The position numbers and the translations under genes are program-made. Shown in pieces: positions 11,217-20,218 of a DNA stretch of 64,000 nt. The notes beneath the pieces are model-generated. The model did no database searches. It saw only the letters and a program-made list of their open reading frames with translations, and was not told the DNA's origin. The DNA is taken from contig NZ_BDDT01000001.1 in NCBI RefSeq assembly GCF_001661495.1, forward strand, positions 372,001-436,000, written 5' to 3'. This stretch comes from Pseudoalteromonas prydzensis (lineage in GTDB: Bacteria > Pseudomonadota > Gammaproteobacteria > Enterobacterales > Alteromonadaceae). Numbering within the stretch: the first letter of the stretch is position 1; the number at the start of each line of letters is the position of its first letter.

Positions 11217-14072
11217 ATGTTACGTATAAGCTGTTTTTTATGTGTAGCGTTACTCGGTCTTTCTTTTACTGCTAATGCCACAACCACAAGTTTAATAGAG
11301 CAACTAACACGTCTATCTGAGCAGTTTTCTACGGCTTTAATTTATGACAACGCGCTATTAGAAGGGCTCGAGGTAGAGCCAGTGCAAGCTACATCATTGC
11401 AAAGCACATTAAATAAATGGTTAACCCCGCATCAGTTAAGTTGGCAAAAAACAGCGGCTGGCATCGTTATCTTTAAAACCATCACACCTGTAATATCAAT
11501 ATCTAAAACTAACAACACTTCGCTGCTTGAAGAAGTGACTGTAACCGAGCAACTCCCCACATCATCCAACGGTGATGCCTATAACAGCAATTACCAACAA
11601 GCGGTAAATTATGCGCAGCAAGTAAAAAGTGATTACACAGGAGAGAGCGAAGTTGCGCTAGGTGCGATGCTCACGCAACTACCGGCTGAAAACTTAGCTG
11701 AAGCTCTGCAAGCAGTACCCGGTTTGAGTATTACGCGCGATCGCGGTGAAGCCCTAAATATTAATGCGATGGGATTGGGGGCTGAGTATCAATTAACGCT
11801 ATTTAATGGTCATCGCCTTGCAAACACCGAGAACGTGCGAAATTCAAATCAGTATGGGCAACAACACCGTTTTGATATATTTAGCGCTGGGTTATTTTCA
11901 AATATTGCGGTTTATAAAACTTCAAATTCAAGCCTTCCTAGTGGTGCCGTGGGTGCTACCGTTAACTTGCTTAGCGATGATCCACTTGCTTATCAAGACA
12001 ATAACTTACAAGTTATGCTCACTGGTGCGGCGCTTGAAGGTGAGCGGAATTTTCAGCCAAGCTTTGGCCTAACGGCAAATGCTAAAAGCGCAGACGGTGA
12101 TTTAGGAGTCATTTTTAAAATGAACTATGAGAACCGTCTACAACGTCAGTTTCAGTTTGAAAGCTGGCACTGGGGAGAAAATAGCGGCGCACCAAAGCCT
12201 TACCAGTGGCCTGATATTAACGAAAACACCTTAGTGCCTACAGATGGCTTAGCGTTGACCATAGAAAACGAAGACCGTACCCGCGCAACGTATTACGGCG
12301 ATCTAAGCTGGCAAGCCACTGAGCGTTTAAAAATTAACTCTTTGTGGTTTAGATCAGATACTGACTTTTCGTTTGATGAGCATCGTATATCGATTAACCC
12401 ACAAAGTCAGTCGGCTCAAGCACATATTAACACTGAAAATAATAGCCTCAACCAATTTATGTTTAACGCTGTAAATGCCAAAACGAGCCGCGAAGAATCC
12501 AACTTATATTATGCCAACCAAACCATACAAGTTGATGCCAACTGGCAACCCAGTGTGCATTTACCTTTAACGCTTTCGCCGTTTTACAGTAACAGTAAAG
12601 CAAACAGTAAAACTAAAGAGCCTATCACTCGCGTTCATGTTGCGACTTCACCTATGCAAGCAGACGTGGCTTTACAAAACACATCGGTTGATAACTTTAA
12701 TTTTACAAGCAACTTGGGGTTAGTAAGTAGCTACTCACATATTAGCCAAATGAGTAAACGCACTATCAATGTGCTTAATGAAGTACAAGAGTGGGGCATA
12801 GATAGTCATTTCAGTGCTGAAAATAGTTGGGGCCTGCAAGCGCTGGATATCGGCTTTTTACATTCAACACAAAGCTATCACTACGCCCGCAAAGATATCA
12901 GTTTATCGCCCTCAGCTTTAGAGCAACTACCTAATTTAGATGGCCGTTGGCTTGAGCCAATTGCCAATCAGTTTTCAGCAGGATTTATGAACGCTGAAGT
13001 ACAACCTTGGTTAATCCCAAAAAGTGACCTGTTGCAACTTTATGATATTGATTTGCCGTTCGCAGAAATGAGTGAGAGTGACCGATTAAATAGTTACAAA
13101 GTAAGCTTTGCATCAAAAGAAGGTTATATCTCTTCACAGTGGCAATTTGAGCAAGTAACGCTAAGCACTGGCTTACGATACAGTAATACATTAAGTGAAA
13201 CACAAGGATCGCAACTAACAAAAACTGGGGGGGTGGCGCCTATCAATAGCAGCAATAATGATAGCGCGTGGTTACCGTCTGTTAATTTAAAATGGCAGCC
13301 ATCGCAATATTGGCAATGGCGGGCGGGCTTTAACCGCGCTTTAAATCGGCCAAATTACTCAGATTTAAACCCAAAGCTGCATATAAATTCAGGAGGTCTG
13401 CCTTATGCAGAGCTTGGTAACCCCAATTTGCAACCGGTTGTAGCCAACACCAGTACGCTCTCCGTTAACTGGCAACAACCAAGCGTAAGCGCGCAATTAC
13501 TGGGCTTTAATCACCATATGAATAACTTTATTGTTGAGCAAGCAGCAAGCTTTAATTATCAAGGCCAGCATTACAACTCTCTGCAACGTACTAACGATGG
13601 CCAAGCTCAAGTCAATGGCTTACAAGCAAGTAGCCAGTGGCAATTACCGCAATATAGCCGATGGTTCTTACAAAGCCAATTATCAGCAAGCATCACCCAT
13701 ATCAACAAAGCAGATGTAAGCACCTCAGCTGGTAATCACTTTAAAGTAGAAGGAGTCTCTGACTGGACAGGTAACCTGCGCTTTTTAGTCAGTGATAAAA
13801 AATGGCAAGCTGCATTTAATATTAATTACCGTAGTGACTTTTTGGAGCAACGCGACATTAGTAATAATGCCAGTAGTTATGTTGAAGACTACACCAGCAC
13901 AGATTTAAGCTTTAGCTGGTTTTACTCAGCAAATGCCAGCCTTCGCTTAGATCTATTTAATGCCACCAACGAAACCCTGACCCGTACAGCAAAAACTGAC
14001 GACGCCAGTTCATTACTCAAAGCAGAAGAATTCGGCCGCCGCGTGGTTGTGAGCTTGTTATTGAAGATATAA
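11217..14072 (+). CDS. TonB-dependent transducing receptor with N-terminal STN domain
   Basis: A 951-residue outer-membrane protein. The signal peptide ends near LGLSFTANA. An STN (secretin/TonB N-terminal) domain follows at about 25-95 (SLIEQLTRLSEQFSTALIYD to KTAAGIVIFK), then a TonB-box-like EEVTVTEQLP, a plug (LAEALQAVPGLSITRDRGE, GAVGATVNL) and a barrel ending in RRVVVSLLLKI. The STN domain marks it as a signalling receptor that contacts the FecR protein when ligand binds. The plug is of the same large-receptor type as the one at 6.65 kb. The ligand is unknown. It ends the sigma-FecR-receptor operon. Confidence 0.93.
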   Translation: MLRISCFLCVALLGLSFTANATTTSLIEQLTRLSEQFSTALIYDNALLEGLEVEPVQATSLQSTLNKWLTPHQLSWQKTAAGIVIFKTITPVISISKTNNTSLLEEVTVTEQLPTSSNGDAYNSNYQQAVNYAQQVKSDYTGESEVALGAMLTQLPAENLAEALQAVPGLSITRDRGEALNINAMGLGAEYQLTLFNGHRLANTENVRNSNQYGQQHRFDIFSAGLFSNIAVYKTSNSSLPSGAVGATVNLLSDDPLAYQDNNLQVMLTGAALEGERNFQPSFGLTANAKSADGDLGVIFKMNYENRLQRQFQFESWHWGENSGAPKPYQWPDINENTLVPTDGLALTIENEDRTRATYYGDLSWQATERLKINSLWFRSDTDFSFDEHRISINPQSQSAQAHINTENNSLNQFMFNAVNAKTSREESNLYYANQTIQVDANWQPSVHLPLTLSPFYSNSKANSKTKEPITRVHVATSPMQADVALQNTSVDNFNFTSNLGLVSSYSHISQMSKRTINVLNEVQEWGIDSHFSAENSWGLQALDIGFLHSTQSYHYARKDISLSPSALEQLPNLDGRWLEPIANQFSAGFMNAEVQPWLIPKSDLLQLYDIDLPFAEMSESDRLNSYKVSFASKEGYISSQWQFEQVTLSTGLRYSNTLSETQGSQLTKTGGVAPINSSNNDSAWLPSVNLKWQPSQYWQWRAGFNRALNRPNYSDLNPKLHINSGGLPYAELGNPNLQPVVANTSTLSVNWQQPSVSAQLLGFNHHMNNFIVEQAASFNYQGQHYNSLQRTNDGQAQVNGLQASSQWQLPQYSRWFLQSQLSASITHINKADVSTSAGNHFKVEGVSDWTGNLRFLVSDKKWQAAFNINYRSDFLEQRDISNNASSYVEDYTSTDLSFSWFYSANASLRLDLFNATNETLTRTAKTDDASSLLKAEEFGRRVVVSLLLKI

Positions 14073-14080
14073 ATACCATC

Positions 14081-14126
14081 AGGTTTGTGCGCGTAAAATA
14101 ACGCGCCACAAACCTAACACTTTTTA
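14081..14126 (+). terminator. Terminator after the STN receptor
   Basis: A long stem AGGTTTGTGCGCGT / ACGCGCCACAAACCT with one bulged C and loop AAAATA, followed by AACACTTTTTATTT. It begins 9 bases after the receptor stop. Confidence 0.7.
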
Positions 14127-14162
14127 TTTAAACCACTTCACTCGGCGCATTACAGCCAAAAG

Positions 14163-14840
14163 TTAAATACGATACTGTTTATTAAATGCATTTAAGCCGC
14201 TTGCGGTAAATTGAATGGCTCTGGAATCTAAATCTTGATGTGCCCATTGGCGTTTTAATGCGTCGTTTAAAATCCATTTCCCAATACTTCCAGCAAGGTG
14301 AGTGCGCCTTTCACTCCAATCTAAACACGCTTTGCATAGCGGTCGTCGGCTTTTATTTAAAACCTCAAAATCGATGCCTAACTGACTCAAGGAGCGATGC
14401 CCTTGTGCTGTGAGTACAAGTTCTTCCGAACCGCGCTCTAATATCCAACCTTCACGTACTAAAGCATCAAAAAGTTTAACGCCTAACTCTCCCGCTAAGT
14501 GATCATAACAAATACGCGCTTTTCTTAATCTTTCATTACTTGGCCCGGTAACAATCTTAGGGCTTGATATGCTCGCGCTAACATTGAGCATATGCTCAAT
14601 TAACTCCGCAACCTGACGATTTTTTAACTGAAAATATTTATGCCGCCCTTGTTTTCTAACAATTAATAATTCGCCATCGAGCAATTTATTTAAATGACTA
14701 CTTGCTGTTTGCGGTGTTATATCGGCTTCAACTGACAATTCGGTCGCGGTAAGCGCCTTGTCAGCCATTAAAGCGGTAAGCATTCTGGAGCGAGCAGTGT
14801 CTCCGATCAGGTTTGCGATATAAGCAATATTAGGTTCCAT
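14163..14840 (-). CDS. ArsR-family winged-helix transcriptional regulator
   Basis: I chose the internal ATG at 14840 (225 residues, beginning MEPNIAYIANLIGD) because related regulators start here. The frame is open 13 codons further, to an ATG at 14879. The winged helix (about 1-85, ALTATELSVEADITPQTASSHLNKLL) is ArsR-like. The long C-terminal half (KACLDWSERRTHLAGSIGKW) is typical of the larger ArsR proteins that pair with small monooxygenase or NIPSNAP genes. It lacks the metal-binding CVC motif of arsenic sensors. It diverges from the NIPSNAP remnant and the ABM gene, which are its likely targets. Confidence 0.88.
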   Translation of the reverse strand: MEPNIAYIANLIGDTARSRMLTALMADKALTATELSVEADITPQTASSHLNKLLDGELLIVRKQGRHKYFQLKNRQVAELIEHMLNVSASISSPKIVTGPSNERLRKARICYDHLAGELGVKLFDALVREGWILERGSEELVLTAQGHRSLSQLGIDFEVLNKSRRPLCKACLDWSERRTHLAGSIGKWILNDALKRQWAHQDLDSRAIQFTASGLNAFNKQYRI

Positions 14841-14933
14841 GACAACTTTTCTATAGTTCGAGCAACATCGAAGCATCAATATTTGAGCCTAGTAGACTGC
14901 CGAAAAACCAAAAAAGAGGCAACTACTTTGAAA

Positions 14934-15282
14934 ATGACTTGTTTTATTGAATACCATATTGATCCCTTTAAGTTAGAGCTTTCAACAATACGCTGAAAAC
15001 TGGGGAAAAATTATTCCACAATGTGGTGGTGATCTACTCGGCTATTTTGTACCCCATGAAGGAACAAACAATACCGCTTTTGGGCTGATTAGTTTTAACT
15101 CTCTGGCCGATTACGAGCGATACAGAGCAAAGCTTCGTCAATCAGAATTAGGCGCAGCCAATTTTCAGTTTGCCAAAACTAACAAATTTATCATCGCAGA
15201 AAAAAGGACATTTTTGCAAGCTGTTGCTTCCACATACAAACAAGAGCCAGAAGGAGAACAACATGTTAGCTGTAATATTTGA
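14934..15282 (+). pseudogene. NIPSNAP-family gene broken by a frameshift
   Basis: ATG at 14934 opens [16 protein letters not shown], then a stop follows after five more codons. The continuation is in another frame: [51 protein letters not shown] and so on to a TGA at 15280-15282. Together they make a typical NIPSNAP domain of about 115 residues. The break lies near 14979-14990, where two missing bases (expected CTT TTC GAA CAA) or one extra base would explain it. The 3' end overlaps the start of the next gene by 20 bases, as in an intact coupled pair. NIPSNAP proteins are small dimeric alpha-beta barrels of uncertain function. Confidence 0.7.
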
Positions 15283-15562
15283 AGTAACCCCAACACACCA
15301 AGGTAAAGCAATCTACTTTGAAATGGCGCAAGCGTTAAAAGCGTCATTGACCAACATAGATGGTTTTATTTCCATTGAGCGTTTTCAAAGTCTGTCGGAT
15401 CCAGATACCTTTTTGTCTTTATCATTTTGGCAAAATGAAACCGCAATTAAACAATGGAAAGAGCACCTTGAACACCGCATTGCACAAGAGCAAGGAAAAC
15501 AAGCCCTGTTCAGTCATTACCGAATAAGAGTCGCTAATATTATTCGTGACTATGGCCAGTGA
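15263..15562 (+). CDS. Antibiotic biosynthesis monooxygenase (ABM) domain protein
   Basis: A 99-residue single ABM domain ([44 protein letters not shown]). The ATG at 15263 has AGGAG six bases upstream. The same frame is open further upstream, but that part overlaps the NIPSNAP remnant in a different frame and is not coding. Members are small ferredoxin-like dimers that oxidise aromatic or haem-like substrates, or simply bind them. It overlaps the broken NIPSNAP gene and is divergent from the ArsR regulator, so it is probably regulated by it. Confidence 0.85.
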   Translation: MLAVIFEVTPTHQGKAIYFEMAQALKASLTNIDGFISIERFQSLSDPDTFLSLSFWQNETAIKQWKEHLEHRIAQEQGKQALFSHYRIRVANIIRDYGQ

Positions 15563-15635
15563 GATGTAATGCTACGTTGAAGGCGCTAGCGAGCGCTAAA
15601 TTAATATTTATTTAAGCTTAAATAATTAAGGATAT

Positions 15636-15665
15636 TTGGTTGGCATTGAAGTTTGTGCCAACCAA
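15636..15665. terminator. Strong hairpin after the ABM gene
   Basis: A perfect 10-bp stem TTGGTTGGCA / TGCCAACCAA with a 10-nt loop between convergent genes. It lacks a T tract, so its role as a terminator is uncertain. Confidence 0.4.
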
Positions 15666-15733
15666 TAAGAGCCACAATTTTATTAAAGGCGCATCAAAAT
15701 ATGCATATATCCTATAGCGTGGGGGGTACTTAA

Positions 15734-16324
15734 CTAGCCATTTTTCAAGCCTCTGAGCAATATATCTAAACTATCAAGTGCAAACTTTAAAGCAACTTCA
15801 CCATCATCATTATTTGCAATCCAAAGTGACGCATCCATTAATGCACCGTTTATTAATCGGGCGAGTATTTGTGGGTGAGCTTGCTTTATGATGCCCATTT
15901 CCATTAACTGCTCTAGCATTGTCGCAATAGAAAAAATACATTTTGTCCGCATAACGAGCAATTTTTCAGCATCAAGAACGGCCGCTGCATCTCTTAACAT
16001 TATCTGTTGAACTTCAGGTTTGATAGCCATTCGCAAATAAGCATGACAACGCTGTTCAAACGCGCACCACGGATCGTTTCGTGTGCGAGATATTTCGTTC
16101 AATTCAGCATCCATTTCCATATCTAACTGCTGTGCTACAGCATAGAACAAGCCTTTCTTATCACCATAATGATGATACAACGCCCCTCTTGTGAGGCCTA
16201 CATTACCTGTAAGCTCATCCATAATAGTATTTGCATAACCCACCGTCCCAAAATGTTTTCGCGCAGTTGCAAGTAACTTATCTCTTGTTTCCTCAATCAT
16301 TTTTGCTCTAGGTTTACGATCCAT
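15734..16324 (-). CDS. TetR-family transcriptional regulator
   Basis: The start at 16324 (196 residues, MDRKPRAKMIEETRDKLL) is set by AGGAG six bases upstream; the frame is open 14 codons further. The TetR helix-turn-helix is at about 25-60 (TIMDELTGNVGLTRGALYHHYGDKKGLF). The C-terminal ligand domain resembles that of efflux repressors such as AcrR/TtgR. It is divergent from an MFS pump gene and two matching operators lie between them, so it most likely represses both itself and the pump until a toxic ligand binds. Confidence 0.92.
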   Translation of the reverse strand: MDRKPRAKMIEETRDKLLATARKHFGTVGYANTIMDELTGNVGLTRGALYHHYGDKKGLFYAVAQQLDMEMDAELNEISRTRNDPWCAFEQRCHAYLRMAIKPEVQQIMLRDAAAVLDAEKLLVMRTKCIFSIATMLEQLMEMGIIKQAHPQILARLINGALMDASLWIANNDDGEVALKFALDSLDILLRGLKNG

Positions 16325-16360
16325 AAAATCTCCTGCGATAACAATTAGTATATTTATAAT

Positions 16361-16408
16361 TGACATACACCATGTATGTCAATACATTAAACATACGCCG
16401 CGTATGTT
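16361..16408. promoter_or_regulatory. Two tandem TetR-type operators
   Basis: Operator 1 (16361-16381) has perfect 9-bp arms TGACATACA and TGTATGTCA around CCA. Operator 2 (16390-16408) has 9-bp arms AACATACGC and GCGTATGTT around C. They share the ACATAC...GTATGT core and their centres are 28 bp apart. Both lie between the tetR start and the pump start. Confidence 0.8.
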
Positions 16409-16448
16409 AAGTGTATACAATCAATTTCTGTACTTTCATGGAGACGAT

Positions 16449-17645
16449 ATGGAAAACCCATACAAGAGACTATTTACTACCCGTGGAACATTAGCATTTT
16501 CGATTGCAGGTATGATCGCTCGAATGCCGATATCCATGATGGGAATTGGCATTATTACAATGCTTTCACAAATAAAAGAGTCGTATTGGCTAGCAGGAGG
16601 GGTCGCTGCAACCTTTACACTGGCAATGGCCCTAATTGCACCGCAGATATCACGTGCAGTTGATCATTTTGGTCAAAGCAAAGTGCTACCAATCACAACT
16701 GGGATCAGCGTTATAGCAACATGCTTATTAGTACTTTGTACCTACAAAAATGCCCCTGAATGGACTTTATTTATTTTTGCAGCACTAGCTGGGTTCATGC
16801 CAAGTATGCCTGCGATGATTAGAGCACGATGGACACATATCTACCGAAACACATCGAGCTTACACACGGCTTACTCTTTAGAGTCGGTACTAGACGAGGT
16901 ATGTTTTATCTTGGGGCCACCGATTTCTGTTGGCTTAAGTGTTACTTTATTTCCTGAAGCTGGCCCATTAATGTCGGCCATCCTACTTGGGATTGGTGTG
17001 TTTGCTTTTGTCTTACAAAAACAAACTGAACCTGCTATTGCGCATTCTGCTACTAAAATAAAAGGCTCAGCCTTAAAGCCTCTGACTATGAAAATTCTGG
17101 TTTTTTCACTTATAGCTTTGGGCGTTATTGTTGGCACAATTGATGTGATCAGCGTTGCTTTTGCTAAAGAACTTGGTAAGCCAATTGCTGCAAGTATTGT
17201 TTTATCAACTTATGCTGTTGGTTCCTGTAGCGCTGGGCTAATTTTTGGTGTGATAAAATTGAAAACACCGCTCGCTAAGCAATTTTTTATAGCCTCTTTA
17301 GCTACAGCAATAATGACGGTTCCACTTCTTGGAGTAAATGATGTATTTACTCTTTCACTAACCGTATTTATCGCAGGAGTTTTCTTTGCCCCGACCATGA
17401 TCATAGCAATGAACTTAGTGGCAAACATTGTGCCTAAAGATAAACTTACCGAAGGGCTAACCTGGATGATCACAGGTTTAGGAATTGGTATCGCACTAGG
17501 GGCAACAATAGCGGGTTGGTGTATTGATGTATATGGCATAAAAACAGCATTCATTGTAACAATTATGGCAGGATTGTCTGTACTGCTCATTGCTGCAATT
17601 AATTATCATCAACTTGAAAATAATTCGATACAAAAAATAGCATAA
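16449..17645 (+). CDS. Major facilitator superfamily efflux transporter
   Basis: The start is the ATG at 16449 (398 residues), with GGAG five bases upstream. The frame extends 15 codons further but that would run through the second operator. About 12 hydrophobic segments are visible, for example GTLAFSIAGMIARMPISMMGIGI and VFTLSLTVFIAGVFFAPTMI. The text suits a drug/proton antiporter of the MFS type. It is divergent from the TetR gene and controlled by the shared operators, the usual layout of an inducible multidrug or metabolite exporter. The substrate is unknown. Confidence 0.88.
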   Translation: MENPYKRLFTTRGTLAFSIAGMIARMPISMMGIGIITMLSQIKESYWLAGGVAATFTLAMALIAPQISRAVDHFGQSKVLPITTGISVIATCLLVLCTYKNAPEWTLFIFAALAGFMPSMPAMIRARWTHIYRNTSSLHTAYSLESVLDEVCFILGPPISVGLSVTLFPEAGPLMSAILLGIGVFAFVLQKQTEPAIAHSATKIKGSALKPLTMKILVFSLIALGVIVGTIDVISVAFAKELGKPIAASIVLSTYAVGSCSAGLIFGVIKLKTPLAKQFFIASLATAIMTVPLLGVNDVFTLSLTVFIAGVFFAPTMIIAMNLVANIVPKDKLTEGLTWMITGLGIGIALGATIAGWCIDVYGIKTAFIVTIMAGLSVLLIAAINYHQLENNSIQKIA

Positions 17646-17686
17646 TCGTTTTTTAGTTTACCAAAAATTTTCACTAAATTATATTT

Positions 17687-17721
17687 GTTTGCTAGCTCTA
17701 AGCGAGGCTAGCAAACTTTTA
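17687..17721 (+). terminator. Terminator after the MFS gene
   Basis: A perfect 10-bp stem GTTTGCTAGC / GCTAGCAAAC with a 10-nt loop and a TTTT tail. Confidence 0.8.
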
Positions 17722-17876
17722 ATAATTAATGATATATTCATAGCTCTCTCATACCATTTGCTAGCATATATTTTCTATTCACTAAGCACCACTTATCGCT
17801 ACTGTCATGCCCCTTTACAAATAACTAAAACCGCATAGCTCGTACAATCCATTGTGTTTTAGTGCTTGTTGTTATT

Positions 17877-18752
17877 TTATAGTAGGTTGCGCAATAAATG
17901 TCGGAGTACTTTAAATACGGCTAAATTACTATGGCGTTGGTGTTGTAATACATCAACATTTGCTTGCCAGCCCATTTCTTCAAACTCGAGTGGCAACTTA
18001 ACTAAGCGACCATTTTCAACAGCCTCAACGGCCACATGATCTGGTAATAAACACCAACCATGACCTTGTAATGCAAGTTCCAGTAATAAAAAGTAATTAT
18101 CTGCATACCAAATATCTGGGCTTACTTTTAATTGAAAGCTACTTGTTTGCGTATTCCGAGAGCGAATAAGCAACTGACGATGCAATCTTAAAATATCCAT
18201 ATTTTCACAAACCTGATCCGCTAATGGATGAGATTTCGCAACATATAAATCAAACTTAATTGTGCCAATACATTCAAAATCTAAATAGCTCGGGATCACT
18301 AATTCACTAAAAATAACACCAGTGAGTATTTTTTCATTTTTTAGCATATCAATAATATCTAAACTCGATGCATTTAAAAATTCCAGTGTGATATTTGGAT
18401 ATTTAATCTGTAATTCATTAATTGTATTAGCAATATTCTTAAATGGTACACCTTCATCTAAAGCGATAGTGATTTCTGTTGGCGTGTTATCTGTTAATGA
18501 TAGCGCTGTATTTTGTAGACGCTGGTGCTGGCTTAGTAATGCGTGAGCGTGCGGGAGTAGCTTTTCACCCGCTGCTGTCAGCTTTGGATAACGCCCAGAG
18601 CGGTCAAATAAGGCTGTATTGCAGTCTATTTCTAAATTAATAATATGCTGGCTCACCACCGACTGAACTTTATTTAGGCGACGAGCCGCCGCCGAAAATG
18701 AACCGGCTTCTACAGTGGCAATAAATGCATGCAATTGATCAATACTAAACAT
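17877..18752 (-). CDS. LysR-family regulator of the adjacent PACE pump
   Basis: A 291-residue LysR regulator. The winged helix is at about 1-60 (LHAFIATVEAGSFSAAARRLNKVQSVVSQHI), followed by a periplasmic-binding-like effector domain. It is divergent from a PACE-family efflux gene with a 91-bp spacer, the arrangement known for AceR and AceI of Acinetobacter. It is therefore likely an activator that responds to the biocide or polyamine exported by the pump. The effector itself cannot be read from the sequence. Confidence 0.9.
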   Translation of the reverse strand: MFSIDQLHAFIATVEAGSFSAAARRLNKVQSVVSQHIINLEIDCNTALFDRSGRYPKLTAAGEKLLPHAHALLSQHQRLQNTALSLTDNTPTEITIALDEGVPFKNIANTINELQIKYPNITLEFLNASSLDIIDMLKNEKILTGVIFSELVIPSYLDFECIGTIKFDLYVAKSHPLADQVCENMDILRLHRQLLIRSRNTQTSSFQLKVSPDIWYADNYFLLLELALQGHGWCLLPDHVAVEAVENGRLVKLPLEFEEMGWQANVDVLQHQRHSNLAVFKVLRHLLRNLL

Positions 18753-18843
18753 ATCGCTTTTCCAGATACTATGTAACTATTTAATATCTTTATTTTGGAT
18801 GAAAATAACCATATCGTCACTAAATAGAGGAATAAATTAAAAC

Positions 18844-19281
18844 ATGAATACCATCGAGCGAGTTTTTCAGGCCATTCTTTTTGAACTAACAACACTGGCA
18901 ATCGTGATACCCATGACAGTTTTAATTGCTGGCTACGAAACGGGAAAAATGGCAATGGTTGGTATTAGCTTATCTATGTTCGCGATGCTTTGGAATTATA
19001 TTTATAATTTACTGTTCGATAAATTAGCGGGCTATGAGCGTATAAACCGTGGCCTAGCCATACGTATTTCTCATGCCCTTGGCTTTGAATTGGGGATGGT
19101 TATCATAACCTTGCCAGTGCTCGCTTGGTATTTAAATATAACTTGGCTAGCAGCAGCAATCTTAGAGGTTGGTTTTTTAGTCTTTATTTTAATTTATACC
19201 CTAGTATTTAACTGGTTATATGATAAATATCAGCCTTACAAAAAATGGGTTAGCAATGAAAAACATGTAGCAACTACATGA
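18844..19281 (+). CDS. PACE-family (AceI-like) efflux transporter
   Basis: A 145-residue membrane protein with four predicted helices arranged as two tandem bacterial-transmembrane-pair repeats: ERVFQAILFELTTLAIVIP begins the first and INRGLAIRISHALGFELGM begins the second. Each repeat carries the conserved acidic residue in an F-E-L or F-E motif, and the protein ends with YDKYQPYKKW. Members pump out chlorhexidine and other biocides, and short-chain diamines, using the proton gradient. The paired LysR gene supports an inducible efflux role. Confidence 0.88.
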   Translation: MNTIERVFQAILFELTTLAIVIPMTVLIAGYETGKMAMVGISLSMFAMLWNYIYNLLFDKLAGYERINRGLAIRISHALGFELGMVIITLPVLAWYLNITWLAAAILEVGFLVFILIYTLVFNWLYDKYQPYKKWVSNEKHVATT

Positions 19282-19333
19282 TTATATAGCTCTTTGAAGT
19301 TAACATTGATGGCATTTTTCATACCTTTGCATA

Positions 19334-19371
19334 TTGTATTAAGCCACGCCGGAATTTGTGGCTTAATACAA
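19334..19371. terminator. 14-bp hairpin between convergent genes
   Basis: A perfect 14-bp stem TTGTATTAAGCCAC / GTGGCTTAATACAA with a 10-nt loop between the PACE gene and the azoreductase gene. There is an A run rather than a T run after it on the + strand, so termination efficiency is uncertain. Confidence 0.55.
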
Positions 19372-19398
19372 AAAACACAATTCAACGTAAAATAACTG

Positions 19399-20088
19399 CT
19401 ATACACAGCCCACACTTACCATATTGCTTGATGATAGCTGTAATGCTAGCGCTTGCGCTTTAGTGTAAGCTTTAACTAATGACTGACGATGGCGTTGATC
19501 TGCAAACTCTTGATACTCTGAGGCGATTTCGTGAATCGTTGTCACGCCTAAATATTTGCTTAAAGTGCGTAAATGCGGCACTAAATGGCTCATGTGTTCG
19601 CGTATACCGCCTTGCTCAAAACCAAATTCACCAGTTGAGGTGATCACAACCAATGTTTTACAACTGAGCAAAGGCTGTAGCGGAAAGTCACCACGGGAAA
19701 GATCAAAATCAAAGGTTTTATTGATCCTCACTACTTGATCAAACCACGCCTTTAGCTGCGCTGGCATACCGTAGTTATACATAGGCGAGGAAATCACAAT
19801 AATATCAGCGGCTGCAATTTCAGCGATTAATGTGTCTGACAGGGCCAGTAACTGTTTTTGCTCTGCAGTTTTTTTATTCTCTGGGGTAAATACCGCGCCT
19901 ATCCAGTCTTGGGTAATAAAAGGCGGCGGGTTCACACCTACATCGCGATAAATATACTCATCTATATCTTGGTGCTGCGTAACGCTCTCTATAAAACACT
20001 TAGCAATATTTTTAGAGATTGAATCGTGGCTTGGGTTGTCGTTTTTTGCGGCTCTTACGCTTGCATCTATATGCAGTAGGGTGGTCAT
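19399..20088 (-). CDS. azoR: FMN-dependent NADH-azoreductase
   Basis: A 229-residue flavodoxin-fold reductase. MTTLLHIDASVR at the start, SSPMYNYGMPAQLKAWFDQVVR in the middle (the FMN-binding loop of AzoR) and TSTGEFG are characteristic. It reduces azo dyes and quinones with NAD(P)H in the cytoplasm as a dimer. It is slightly longer than E. coli AzoR (about 200 residues) because of a few loop insertions. It is divergent from a LysR regulator with a 130-bp spacer, a common quinone-responsive pairing. Confidence 0.92.
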   Translation of the reverse strand: MTTLLHIDASVRAAKNDNPSHDSISKNIAKCFIESVTQHQDIDEYIYRDVGVNPPPFITQDWIGAVFTPENKKTAEQKQLLALSDTLIAEIAAADIIVISSPMYNYGMPAQLKAWFDQVVRINKTFDFDLSRGDFPLQPLLSCKTLVVITSTGEFGFEQGGIREHMSHLVPHLRTLSKYLGVTTIHEIASEYQEFADQRHRQSLVKAYTKAQALALQLSSSNMVSVGCV

Positions 20089-20218
20089 GATGTTTATCCT
20101 CGTAGTGAATGTGAGGCAATCATCTAACTTAAAAGTGCTTTATACAAACGAGTTAACCTCAACTATAAATAAGTTATACTCATCTATAATTATTCTTATT
20201 AGTTGCGAATGCTACTTT

